Shown piece after piece: positions 15,814-24,169 of a stretch of 64,000 nucleotides of DNA. The stretch spans positions 62,001-126,000 of the forward strand of contig JAGIBK010000006.1 in assembly GCA_017744355.1 (NCBI GenBank), written 5' to 3'. The notes beneath the pieces are model-generated. The model was not told where the DNA came from. It did not search any database and was given only the letters and a program-made list of their open reading frames with translations. Each line of letters begins with the position of its first letter. Within the stretch, counting starts at the first letter, position 1. A program made the position numbers and the translations under genes. The DNA is from a bacterium (GTDB lineage Bacteria > Cyanobacteriota > Sericytochromatia > S15B-MN24 > UBA4093).

Positions 15814-17349
15814 TTAGTACTCGCCGGTCTGGGTGCCGGTCTGACCGCCGTAGTTGTTGTAGTTGCCGCCGGTCGAGGTGTTGCGCCAGTCGTAGGCCCG
15901 CTGCATCAGGTAACCCTGCTTGCCGACGATGAGGCCATCCCCCTGGGGCAGGACGTGGATGCCGTTGAACTCCTTCGACAGGTTGTAGTACTGGAAGTTG
16001 TTGTCGATCCGGTAGGTGGTGCCGTCGAAGCCGAGCAGGTTGCCGTACACTTCGCTGATGGTGCCGCTGAACCAGGAACCGGGGTCGGGCAGGCGGTTGG
16101 GATCCACCGTGCCGCCGAGGATCCAGCCCTTGTTGCCGTCGATCATCGAGATGCCGCGCAGGGGAACCTGGTCGAGGAACTTGACGCCGGCTTCGTTCGC
16201 TTCCTTCACCTTCCAGTTCGAGAAGTTGACGACGTTGCTGCCGCGGCCGTCGCAGACGAGCATCAGGCCGCGCTTGACGCCGAGCAGATCCTTCTGGCTG
16301 CCGACCGCGTAACCCTGCTGGTCGTTGAACATCTGGAGGCCGAAGAGCTCCGAGTCGCGACCGATGCCGAAGCCGACCGGCAGCGAGCTCTTCTCCCAGC
16401 GCGTGCCGTCGAAGTGCAGCACCAGGGCGTTGTCACCATCGGAGCCGACCGCCCAACCCGACGAGGGACCGAGCATCTGCACGGCGTTGATGTGACCGCT
16501 CTTGTTGTACGAGTTGTCACGGGTCCAGGAGGTGCCGTTCCACTTCATCAGCAGGACCTTGCCGGCCGCGTCGCGGCCCGCAGCCCAGGCGGTGCCGTCC
16601 GCGAGCGCCGAAACGCCGAGGAGGGAACCGTTGACGCCGGTGTTGGTGCCGACCCAGCTGCCGCCGCGGTACTGCATCGCGATCGCCGGGGTGGTGGCCT
16701 TGAAGCTGTTGCCCTGGTGACCGACCATCCAGCCGCTACCGGCGGCGGCGAAGTCAGCCCCACGCCAGGTGTAGGCGGCGTTGCCGCCGGGGACCAGCTG
16801 CCAGGAACCGTTGAGGAGGTGAAGCAGGGTGCCGTTAGCGCCGCCGACCCAGGCCTCCTTGGGGGAGACCATCTTCGCCGCGTAGAGATCGGCACTGGTG
16901 GGGCTCTGGACCTGCTGCCAGCTGTAGACGGCAGGGGCGATGGTGACGGTGACGTCCGAGACCCGATCCATCAGGGTGGCGCGGACGGTGACGACGCGCT
17001 GGAGCTGGGGGGTGAAGACGCCCTGCTCGTTGATGGTGCCCGCCTGGGCGTCGCTGAGCGACCAGTTCACGAGGCGGGGATCCTGGTAGGTCTTGCCGTC
17101 GCTGCCCTGGATGGCCACGGCGAACTGGCGCTGCTCACCCACGGTGACCGAGAGGACGTTGGGGGTCACGGCCAAGGAGACGGGATAGACGCCCTGGGGC
17201 AGCTCGGGACGCTGATTGATGGTCGAGATGAGGCCCGCGCCGGTCTGGGGCTCGGTGATGACCGAGGTGGGGGTGCGGCCGCAGCCCGTCAGGGCCAGGC
17301 TGGCGAGGAGGGGAAGAAGACCCCACTTGATTGCACTCGCTTTGCGCAT
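15814..17349 (-). CDS. Lipoprotein with an Ig-like domain and a YCF48-like beta-propeller
   Basis: A 511-residue lipoprotein. MRKASAIKWG begins the signal peptide, which ends in LALTGC. TGGAGGCAGT before this ATG decides the start. Residues about 55-140 form a bacterial Ig-like (Big_2-type) domain (VTVGEQRQFAVAIQGSDGKT). The rest repeats blocks such as VSPKEAWVGGANGTLLHLLN, GSGWMVGHQGNSFKAT, PSSGWAVGSDGDNALVLHF and NKGWILGG, as in YCF48-like beta-propellers. Such propellers help assemble complexes or bind proteins on the cell surface. It ends in a G/N/Y-rich tail. Monocistronic. Confidence 0.8.
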   Translation of the reverse strand: MRKASAIKWGLLPLLASLALTGCGRTPTSVITEPQTGAGLISTINQRPELPQGVYPVSLAVTPNVLSVTVGEQRQFAVAIQGSDGKTYQDPRLVNWSLSDAQAGTINEQGVFTPQLQRVVTVRATLMDRVSDVTVTIAPAVYSWQQVQSPTSADLYAAKMVSPKEAWVGGANGTLLHLLNGSWQLVPGGNAAYTWRGADFAAAGSGWMVGHQGNSFKATTPAIAMQYRGGSWVGTNTGVNGSLLGVSALADGTAWAAGRDAAGKVLLMKWNGTSWTRDNSYNKSGHINAVQMLGPSSGWAVGSDGDNALVLHFDGTRWEKSSLPVGFGIGRDSELFGLQMFNDQQGYAVGSQKDLLGVKRGLMLVCDGRGSNVVNFSNWKVKEANEAGVKFLDQVPLRGISMIDGNKGWILGGTVDPNRLPDPGSWFSGTISEVYGNLLGFDGTTYRIDNNFQYYNLSKEFNGIHVLPQGDGLIVGKQGYLMQRAYDWRNTSTGGNYNNYGGQTGTQTGEY

Positions 17350-17400
17350 ACTGCCTCCACTCAAGTCCGTTGAAACTGCTGGATTGGATGTCCTGTTGAA

Positions 17401-17429
17401 GTTATAGGTTGTCGCGGGTTGAATCTGAA
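17401..17429 (-). promoter_or_regulatory. Probable promoter of the propeller lipoprotein
   Basis: Minus-strand TTCAGA (17429-17424), 17 bases, TATAAC (17406-17401), about 45 bases before the lipoprotein start. Confidence 0.5.
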
Positions 17430-17585
17430 GTTAAGCTTCGCCCAAGTTCTTAACGTGTTCATTAGGTGTTATCACCTGCCGCAGCAGGCTACCAGAAGGC
17501 CGGAGAGGGATCGTGTGCCAGGGGGGCAAGGATGCCCCGGCTCCTTGGCTCTATCCTACCAAGGAATACCGAGTGAGGAGGAGGC

Positions 17586-18458
17586 ATGCACCCGATCCGT
17601 CCGAAGGCTCCGGTCCTTGTCCTGGCGCTCTTGCTGCCGCTGGGGTGCGTCCAGGCGCCGCCCCACGTGGAGGATCCGATCCGGGACTACACGCCCCCCA
17701 GGCCCACGCCCAATCCCCTCGGGGCCGCCAAGGTCGTCGAAGAAAACTACGAGGGCCAGAACGTGGTGGTCTCCCTGCCCGCGAGCTTCGATCCGGCGAG
17801 CGGCGATCGCTACCCCTTGGTGGTCTTCTTCCACTCATACGACCAGGACGCCCGCCAAATGACCAAGCTGACGCGCTTTGCGAAGCTCACCGCCGATCTG
17901 GGCTGGATCGCAGCCTCCGGGGATCTGGCGGGGCCCGCCCACTGGGGCAACGAGCGTTCGATCGCCATGCACCAGGCCATGCTGCGGCGCCTGCGCGAGC
18001 GCTACCCGATCGATCCCAATCGGATCTACTACGCGGGCTTCTCCATGGGAGGCGGCACCGCCCTCTTGGCAGCAATTGCTGCCAAGGGGACGCCGGACGC
18101 CCCCGCCGCCGTCGCCACCAGCCAGGGCTGGAGCAACCTCATGCGGATGCGCGAGGCCCACGACGGCATGTACGCCACCTCGATCGATACGGCCTACGGC
18201 GGCGCCCTCAGCGAGGCCCAGCGCTCGCGCACCGATCTGGTCGCGCGCGCCGACGAGCTCTCGGGCATCCCCATCTACCTTGAGCACGGGGACGCGGACG
18301 AGTATGTGCCCATCACCCACTCGGAGCGCCTCAAGGCCGCCCTCGACGCGCAGGGGATCGTAAACACCTTCAAGCGCTTCGCGGGCCTCGGGCACAACGA
18401 GGGCACGATCCACGAAGGGGTGATCCTCGACTTCTTCAAGGACAAGCGACGGCCGTAA
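17586..18458 (+). CDS. Lipoprotein alpha/beta-hydrolase (esterase-like)
   Basis: A 290-residue predicted lipoprotein (LLLPLGC lipobox, Cys21) with an alpha/beta-hydrolase domain. The nucleophile elbow is GFSMGGG with Ser153. The acid is probably the Asp in LEHGDADEYVPI and the base the histidine in GLGHNEGT. An oxyanion-type strand LVVFFHSYDQD precedes. The family resembles extracellular polyhydroxybutyrate depolymerases and prolyl-oligopeptidase-like esterases (LpqC group). GAGGAGGAGG lies directly before the ATG. Substrate unknown. The gene stands alone just upstream of the flagellar genes. Confidence 0.82.
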   Translation: MHPIRPKAPVLVLALLLPLGCVQAPPHVEDPIRDYTPPRPTPNPLGAAKVVEENYEGQNVVVSLPASFDPASGDRYPLVVFFHSYDQDARQMTKLTRFAKLTADLGWIAASGDLAGPAHWGNERSIAMHQAMLRRLRERYPIDPNRIYYAGFSMGGGTALLAAIAAKGTPDAPAAVATSQGWSNLMRMREAHDGMYATSIDTAYGGALSEAQRSRTDLVARADELSGIPIYLEHGDADEYVPITHSERLKAALDAQGIVNTFKRFAGLGHNEGTIHEGVILDFFKDKRRP

Positions 18459-18554
18459 GGCCGCAAGCGTGCGCAAACGCACGGTTAAGCCCTTCGCGGC
18501 GAGGGTACAATGCCAAGGGTCCGTCCCTGCGACCCTTTGGGAAAGGAGCGCCGC

Positions 18555-18974
18555 ATGTCCGTCTACGGTGTCCAAGGCATCACCTACACGCCGCCCAAGT
18601 CGGTCGGCTCCACCACGACGACGCCCACCGATCCCGAAGCCCAGAAGATGGACTTCATCCAGTTGCTGATCGCCGAGATCACCAACCAGACGCCTGACAG
18701 CCCCATGGAGCCGACGGCGATGATCACCCAGTACGCCCAGATGGAGTCCTCCATCGGGCTGATGAAGCTCAACGCCGCCAGCACCGTCTACCAGAACAGC
18801 GCGATCGCCGCGGGCCTGATGAACCAGCAGGTCACGGTCAAGGTCGGCACCGGCAAGGACACCGGCACCTTCAGCGGCCAGGTCACCGCCGTCGACTTCT
18901 CGGGCGACAGCCCCATGGTCAAGGTCGGCGAGCTGTACTATCCTCTCTCGTCCGTCATTCACGTCGGCGCGTAG
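18555..18974 (+). CDS. flgD: Flagellar hook capping/assembly protein FlgD
   Basis: A 139-residue protein shorter than enteric FlgD (about 230). The N-terminal domain motif MDFIQLLIAEITNQTPDSPM followed by TAMITQYAQMESSIGLMKLN is the classical FlgD_N signature. The usual C-terminal FlgD Ig-like region is reduced to a short Tudor-like beta segment (TFSGQVTAVDFSGDSPMVKV). It caps the growing hook. I start at MSVYGVQG because GGAAAGGAGCGCCGC precedes it. TACAAT at 18506 is a likely -10 box. flgE follows after 26 bases. Confidence 0.88.
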   Translation: MSVYGVQGITYTPPKSVGSTTTTPTDPEAQKMDFIQLLIAEITNQTPDSPMEPTAMITQYAQMESSIGLMKLNAASTVYQNSAIAAGLMNQQVTVKVGTGKDTGTFSGQVTAVDFSGDSPMVKVGELYYPLSSVIHVGA

Positions 18975-19000
18975 CCCCGCACGATCTAGGAGGATCTCGA

Positions 19001-20155
19001 ATGTCTGACGTCCGGATCACCGCCACCAACAGCATCAGCGCCATCGACACCTGGCTCAAGGCCCTCGCGGGCAACCTGACGGGCTCGACGGTCACGGGCT
19101 TCCGCCAGACCCGCGTCCAGTTCGAGGACGTGCTCACCCAGCACCTCTCGGCGGGTGCCCCCGGCACTACGGGCGGCGGAGCCGGCGACTTCGGCGGCAT
19201 CAATCCCGTCCAGTTCTCGGTCGGCGGTACCGCCATCAAGTCGACCCGCACCGACTTCTCGCAGGGCTCGCTCAACGGCACCCAGCGCCCCACCGACCTG
19301 GCCCTCTCGGGCGACGGGTTCTTCGTGCTCTCCAAGACCAAGAACCCGACCTCCATGAAGGACCTGATCTTCACCCGCAACGGCTCCTTCACCTTCAACC
19401 TGGAGTCGGATCCCTCGATCCTGAGCGCCGATGACCGCGCCAAGCTCGGCCGCGACTCCGAGGTCGGCGTCATGCGCCTGGTCAACCAGGACGGCTACTA
19501 CGTCATGGGCGTCACCGGCAGCTACAAGCCCGATCCGAACCCGGGCGTCCCGGGCACCCCCTCGCCCTTCCTGGATGCGCGCGCCAACAACGGCGACGCC
19601 ATCGGCCCGATCACCAACGAGCCGGGCGCCTCGGGTGACGTGGGCATGGGCTTCAAGCCCTACAGCTACCCCTTCATCAAGGACTCCAACGGCACGTTCA
19701 GCGTCAACGAGGATTTGTTGAATCGCGTTGCCTTCGACACCACGGGCCTGCTGCGCAACAGCGGCACCCAGGACGTGCCCGACTCCAGCGTGGAGTTCGA
19801 GCAGTCGGGCAAGCTGACCCTCGGCGCCGCTACCGGCATCGGCGGCCAGGAAAAGTACAACAAGTACGTCTCGGTCATGACCTTCGCCACCCCCGACGGC
19901 CTCTACCGCACGGACGGCACCAACTTCACCTGGAACAACACGGCGGGCAGCGCCTTCGTGGGCGTGGCGGGCACCGACCGGGGCCCGGTCGGCTCGAGCA
20001 ACTCGATCAACGCCATGGCCCTCGAGACCTCCAACTCGTCGGTCAACACCACCCTGCCCGAGCTCACCATCGCCCAGAAGAGCTTCACGGCCAACGTCAA
20101 GATCATCTCGGTCGGCAACAGCCTGATCGACGACGTCAACCAGCTCATCCGATAG
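19001..20155 (+). CDS. flgE: Flagellar hook protein FlgE (hook/basal-body rod family)
   Basis: A 384-residue axial protein. The N-terminal rod motif (AIDTWLKALAGNLTGSTVTG, then FRQTRVQFEDVL) and the C-terminal ALETSNSSVNTTLPELTIAQ, then KSFTANVKIISVGNSLIDD, are the two coiled segments shared by FlgE, FlgF and FlgG. The SGDGFFVLSKT segment in the middle is the usual LPxxGDGFFVV-type motif. Its position right after flgD favours FlgE. AGGAGGATCTCGA lies before the ATG. It is not possible to exclude FlgF or FlgG on sequence alone. Confidence 0.82.
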   Translation: MSDVRITATNSISAIDTWLKALAGNLTGSTVTGFRQTRVQFEDVLTQHLSAGAPGTTGGGAGDFGGINPVQFSVGGTAIKSTRTDFSQGSLNGTQRPTDLALSGDGFFVLSKTKNPTSMKDLIFTRNGSFTFNLESDPSILSADDRAKLGRDSEVGVMRLVNQDGYYVMGVTGSYKPDPNPGVPGTPSPFLDARANNGDAIGPITNEPGASGDVGMGFKPYSYPFIKDSNGTFSVNEDLLNRVAFDTTGLLRNSGTQDVPDSSVEFEQSGKLTLGAATGIGGQEKYNKYVSVMTFATPDGLYRTDGTNFTWNNTAGSAFVGVAGTDRGPVGSSNSINAMALETSNSSVNTTLPELTIAQKSFTANVKIISVGNSLIDDVNQLIR

Positions 20156-20174
20156 CTGCTTTCCCCCTTCGACG

Positions 20175-20204
20175 ATCCCCCCTCGGTCCCGAGGGGGGAT
20201 TTTG
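20175..20204 (+). terminator. Terminator after flgE
   Basis: ATCCCCCCTC and GAGGGGGGAT pair around GGTCCC and are followed by TTTTGCTT. Confidence 0.85.
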
Positions 20205-20278
20205 CTTGACCGGATGCGACCGAGAGGCCGAAAAGCCGCATCTGGCGTATTGTTCGGGAAACTGCTACCCTATGCCTT

Positions 20279-21202
20279 ATGAGCGAAGACTTGAATTCGC
20301 TAATCATGAACCAGGCCCCGCAAGGCGACGCCTACCTCTACCGGGCGCTGTACCACCTCGGCTCCCAGATGGCGGACGCCATGCGCGCCTTCGCCCAGAA
20401 CGAAGCCGACGAGGACGACGAGGAGGATGGCGGCGGGACCGGCGTTGAGCTGCCCGCGGCCGACTGGGCCGTCGTCTCGGTCGAGACCTATCCTTTCGCC
20501 ACCCTCCAGGAGAAGTACGGCGCCGACGCCGTCTGGGGGATCCTCCAGTTCGTGGATCAGCCGGGGGGCCTCTTCGCCCTGATCGACCACGCCTCGGCCA
20601 AGAGCCTGATCGGCCTACCGGCCAACCGCCGCTTCACCGACGAGCACCTGGACACCATCGACGAGGTGGTCCGCCGGCTCTCGCTGGTCTTTGGCGAGCA
20701 GTGGGCCGATATCCTGAGCGATACCGAGAACCAGCACGGCACCTTCCCCGAGATGCCCGACCTCTCCGAATTGCAAGAGATCTTCATGGGGCTGGTGACG
20801 AGCACCCCCATCGCGGCCATCACCTTCCGCACCACCGTCCCCTCCCAGCCGCTGGGGCGAGTCATGTTCGCCATCCCCCAGCCCTACCTGGTGCCCTACG
20901 CCGACAGCCTCAAGGTGGCCGCCGACTACACCCACGTCCAGACCGGCGGCGAGGACATGGACTCGCGCCTGCACCACCTGGGCGACGTCCCGACCCCGGT
21001 CGTCGCTTATCTGGGGGCCACCTCCATGACCGTCGCCGAGTTGCAGAGCCTCGAAGAGGAGGATGTGATCGTGCTCGACCAGACCGCCACCGATCCGCTG
21101 GTCGTCGAGCTGGGCGGCGGCGCCCGGATCCTCGCCAAGCCGGGCACCAGCCCGGACGGGCTGCGCAAGGCGGTCCAGATCGTCCGCCTGGGCGCGGACT
21201 GA
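20279..21202 (+). CDS. FliM/FliY-like flagellar switch protein
   Basis: A 307-residue cytoplasmic protein. The C-terminal about 70 residues (VAYLGATSMTVAELQSLEEE, then DVIVLDQTATDPLVVELGGG) are a SpoA domain as in FliM and FliN. The middle, about residues 60-225, looks like the CheC-like core (FAIPQPYLVPYADSLKVAAD is typical of FliM near its end). The N-terminus SEDLNSLI is reminiscent of the short CheY-binding peptide of FliM, but this is weak. An acidic insert (about residues 43-51) interrupts the usual order. No other fliM is in the cluster, so it is probably the FliM equivalent of the C-ring. Confidence 0.75.
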   Translation: MSEDLNSLIMNQAPQGDAYLYRALYHLGSQMADAMRAFAQNEADEDDEEDGGGTGVELPAADWAVVSVETYPFATLQEKYGADAVWGILQFVDQPGGLFALIDHASAKSLIGLPANRRFTDEHLDTIDEVVRRLSLVFGEQWADILSDTENQHGTFPEMPDLSELQEIFMGLVTSTPIAAITFRTTVPSQPLGRVMFAIPQPYLVPYADSLKVAADYTHVQTGGEDMDSRLHHLGDVPTPVVAYLGATSMTVAELQSLEEEDVIVLDQTATDPLVVELGGGARILAKPGTSPDGLRKAVQIVRLGAD

Positions 21203-21212
21203 GGACGCGCCC

Positions 21213-22595
21213 ATGTCGGCCCGCGATCGCGCCCGCCTCCTGCGCCCCCAGGCGATCCCCCTGTGGTTGGGGCTCGCGCCGTTGGTCATGCTCTTCCTCT
21301 TCGCCGTCCAGGCCAAGCTGGGGCTGCCCATGCTGGTCGTGGGCGCTTTGGGCGCGCTCGGCTTCGGCGTCAGCGTGGGCTACCACTTCTTCTGCCGCGC
21401 GTCGATCCCCAAGGTGGTCATCAAGCCCATGGGCTTCTGGCGCGGGGCCATCGTCGCCCTCGCCCTCTTGCCCCTGACCCTCGTCAACCTCTACGGGGCG
21501 GGGTCGGGCCACTCCCTGATGCTCTCGCCCTACGGCGTGACGACCATCCAGCGCTGGATCTCGATCGCGGCCAAGATGCTGCTCGGCGAGCCACTCGGCC
21601 TCAACACCGCCCCCTTGCCGCCGCTGCCCGTGAGCCTCACCCAGGGGATCTTCCTGGACGGGGCGCTGTGGGGCGCGCTCGGCTACGGCATGGTCTTTGC
21701 GATCGCGGGCTTCGGCTTCGCCGCCCTGCGGCAGGAGGCCTTCGACCCGCGTCAGGACCCCTTCGGCGGCAGCGGCACCTGGCCCTTCCTGCGGATGATG
21801 ATCGGCTACTACTACGGTCTGTCGCTGGGCTTCTGGTTCGGCGCGGGCGCCATCTGGCTCGCCAAGACGGTCTTCTCCAACCCGCAGAACCTGCCGCCGA
21901 CCCTCCAGGCCGTCCTGACCGCCATCGGGGTGGGCACCAACCCCAACCTCGCCTTCACCAACGCGGTGGGCCTCGCAGGGCTCTTGCTCGTCTTCTCCAC
22001 GCTCTTTCTCGGCAAGGCCGACTTCACGGCCGGCTTCTCGGACCCTCGGCCCGAGGAGAAAGAGCCCGACATGAAGATCAAGATCCCCGAGCTGCCCAAG
22101 ACCCCCGAGCCCGAGTTCGACTTCGCCTCCATCGGCCACGAGACCGACCAGATCGCCCAGCAGTTCCAGAGCCAGCTCCAGGACCTGGCGCGCCAGCTGG
22201 GCTTCCAGGACCCGGTCGAGACGGCGGCCTCCTTGGTCGCCGCCCCCGCCGAGCAGGTCGAGGACGCTCCCACCGAGCAGGAGCCCCCGGTCACCAACAT
22301 CATCTCGGCCCGGCGTCCGGACTTCGACGTCAGCTTCGACAGCGCCATGGGGCAGCTCTCCAACGTCTACGTGCAGGTCAGCGCCCAGCTGGGCAGCACC
22401 GAGCTGCCCCTGACCGACTGGCTCACCATGGCCGAGGGCTCCATCCTGGAGCTGCCGCGGCCCAAGGACAACACCATCACCGTCTGCATCAACGGCAAGC
22501 CCGTCGGCAAGGGCCGCGCCGTCATGCTCGAGGACCACAAGGCCATCAAGGTCCTCAAGCTGAGCAGCGACGCGACCCAGCATCTCGGGAGGTAA
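21213..22595 (+). CDS. Membrane-anchored FliN-like protein (six-helix domain fused to a SpoA domain)
   Basis: A 460-residue protein with an unusual layout. Hydrophobic segments lie at about 16-34, 38-58, 77-95, 150-172, 193-217 and 247-267. A charged, proline-rich linker with a helical stretch (about 275-375) follows, and then a clear SpoA/FliN domain at 380-452 (YVQVSAQLGSTELPLTDWLT, ILELPRPKDNTITVCINGKP). It lies between the FliM-like gene and a normal fliN. It could tether C-ring material to the inner membrane near the export gate. That role is inference; I know of no characterised protein with this layout. Confidence 0.8.
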   Translation: MSARDRARLLRPQAIPLWLGLAPLVMLFLFAVQAKLGLPMLVVGALGALGFGVSVGYHFFCRASIPKVVIKPMGFWRGAIVALALLPLTLVNLYGAGSGHSLMLSPYGVTTIQRWISIAAKMLLGEPLGLNTAPLPPLPVSLTQGIFLDGALWGALGYGMVFAIAGFGFAALRQEAFDPRQDPFGGSGTWPFLRMMIGYYYGLSLGFWFGAGAIWLAKTVFSNPQNLPPTLQAVLTAIGVGTNPNLAFTNAVGLAGLLLVFSTLFLGKADFTAGFSDPRPEEKEPDMKIKIPELPKTPEPEFDFASIGHETDQIAQQFQSQLQDLARQLGFQDPVETAASLVAAPAEQVEDAPTEQEPPVTNIISARRPDFDVSFDSAMGQLSNVYVQVSAQLGSTELPLTDWLTMAEGSILELPRPKDNTITVCINGKPVGKGRAVMLEDHKAIKVLKLSSDATQHLGR

Positions 22596-22649
22596 CGCCC
22601 TTTGCTCTCCCACCACGCGAGTCAAGATTTCGGAAGGTAGCGCCCAACT

Positions 22650-22991
22650 ATGGAATGGCAAGACCAGCGCCAAGGCTACAACGCCGTCAAGTTCGGCCCC
22701 CTCTCGGGGGGTGGTCACGGTGACACCAACATCCGCGGCAGCCTCGATCTCCTGCGCGACATCCGGCTGCAGGTCTCGGTCGAGCTGGGCCGCACCAGCC
22801 TCCCGCTCAAGCAGGTCATGCAGATGGCCGAGGGCTCGGTCATCGAGCTGGACCAGCTCGCCGGCGAGCCGGTCAACGTGATCGCCGCGGGCAAGATCGT
22901 CGCCCAGGGCGAGGTGGTCGTGATCGGCGCCAACTTCGGCATCAAGATCACCAAGATCTTCCAGAGCGAACTTTCGAGCACGATGGGGTAA
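22650..22991 (+). CDS. fliN: Flagellar motor switch protein FliN
   Basis: A 113-residue cytoplasmic protein that is almost entirely a SpoA domain: LRDIRLQVSVELGRTSLPLK, then MAEGSVIELDQLAGEPVNVI, then GKIVAQGEVVVIGANFGIKI. FliN stacks at the base of the C-ring and docks the export ATPase complex. The length fits FliN, with a short unstructured start. The SpoA domain of the upstream membrane-fused gene is a close relative (both have the TELPL/TSLPL and MAEGS segments), so duplication plus fusion is likely. Confidence 0.92.
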   Translation: MEWQDQRQGYNAVKFGPLSGGGHGDTNIRGSLDLLRDIRLQVSVELGRTSLPLKQVMQMAEGSVIELDQLAGEPVNVIAAGKIVAQGEVVVIGANFGIKITKIFQSELSSTMG

Positions 22992-22993
22992 AG

Positions 22994-24163
22994 ATGGAAG
23001 CCACCGAGTCCTTTTCGGCGCTGAGCGCCACCACCAGCGCCCTGCCCGCCCTTGCACCCGCCCCTGACCTGAGCATCGGCCCCTACCTGGTGCAGCTCCT
23101 GCTCGTCACCCTCCTGATGGTCGGCCTGGGCTACGTCAGCCTGCGCCTCACCAAGAACGGCCGCATGCCGGGCCTCACCTTCCGCCCCAAGGGCATCAAG
23201 GTCCTGGACCGCCTCGCCCTCGACGCCAAGCGTCAGCTGATGGTCGTCAACGTGGGCAAGCGGAACTGGCTGGTCGGCATGAGCGAGGGCGGCTTCAACG
23301 CGATCGCCGAGCTGGACGACGAGGACCTCACGCCGGACTTCGAGAAGCTGGTCGCAGAGGCGGAGCCGCACGAGCCCCGCAAGCGCACCTGGTGGCAGCA
23401 GGCGCTGGGCCTGGGGCTCATAGCGGGGCTCGTCACCCTCCTCTTGCCCATGCTGCCCGCCCACGCCCAGGCCGCCGGGGATCTGGCCGCCAACGCCTTC
23501 GGGGGCTTCGACCTGCGCAACCCGCTGGGTGCGCCCAACATGACCACCTCGGTGTCGCTGATCATCCTCTTGGCGACGCTGACGGTCCTGCCCTTCCTGG
23601 TGGTCATGACCACCTCGTTCATGCGCACGATCATCGTGCTGGGCTTCTTGCGCCAGGCGCTGGGCACCCAGAGCATCCCGCCCAACCCGGTGATGCTGGG
23701 GCTCGCGCTCTTCCTGGCCATGTACACCATGACCCCGGTCTGGAACACCATCGACAAGACGGCGCTCCAGCCCTACTTCGCCCGCCAGATCTCGCAACCG
23801 GTGATGCTGGAGCGCGCCCAGGCGCCGCTCAAGGAGTTCATGCTGCGCCAGACCTCGCAGCAGGAGCTCGGCTTCTTCATCCGGCTTTCGAACACCCCGG
23901 CTCCGAACACGCCGGCGGACGTGCCGCTGCAGGTGGTGATCCCGGCCTTCATGGTCAGCGAGCTCACCACGGCCTTCAAGATCGGCTTCATCATTTACGT
24001 CCCGTTCATCGTCATCGACCTGGTGGTCTCGAACGTCCTGTTGGCGCTCGGCATGAGCTCACTACCTCCGCAGATGATCTCGAACGCCTTCAAGCTACTG
24101 GTCTTCACCCTGGCGAACGGCTGGCACCTGGTGATGGCCGCCCTCGTCCAGAGCTTCAAGTAG
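22994..24163 (+). CDS. fliP: FliO-FliP fusion, flagellar export gate
   Basis: A 389-residue protein combining two export genes. Residues about 30-105 are FliO-like: one membrane helix (30-51) and a small cytoplasmic beta domain (VLDRLALDAKRQLMVVNVGK, LVGMSEGG). A hydrophobic segment at 136-159 ends in PAHAQA, like a signal peptidase site. From 180 on it is FliP: TTSFMRTIIVLGFLRQALGT, then NPVMLGLALFLAMYTMTPV, then PAFMVSELTTAFKIGFIIY. FliP forms the core of the export pore and FliO assists its assembly. The reading frame is continuous across the join. It begins 2 bases after fliN. Confidence 0.9.
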   Translation: MEATESFSALSATTSALPALAPAPDLSIGPYLVQLLLVTLLMVGLGYVSLRLTKNGRMPGLTFRPKGIKVLDRLALDAKRQLMVVNVGKRNWLVGMSEGGFNAIAELDDEDLTPDFEKLVAEAEPHEPRKRTWWQQALGLGLIAGLVTLLLPMLPAHAQAAGDLAANAFGGFDLRNPLGAPNMTTSVSLIILLATLTVLPFLVVMTTSFMRTIIVLGFLRQALGTQSIPPNPVMLGLALFLAMYTMTPVWNTIDKTALQPYFARQISQPVMLERAQAPLKEFMLRQTSQQELGFFIRLSNTPAPNTPADVPLQVVIPAFMVSELTTAFKIGFIIYVPFIVIDLVVSNVLLALGMSSLPPQMISNAFKLLVFTLANGWHLVMAALVQSFK

Positions 24164-24169
24164 GCGTCC

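Noticed and set aside
20910-23057. A 715-residue minus-strand frame across the flagellar genes
   Set aside because: Antisense shadow of three clear SpoA-domain genes; no ribosome site or family.
22994-24163. Separate fliO and fliP genes joined by a sequencing error
   Set aside because: A single uninterrupted frame with normal codon use on both sides and in the join; no hidden start with a binding site before the FliP part.
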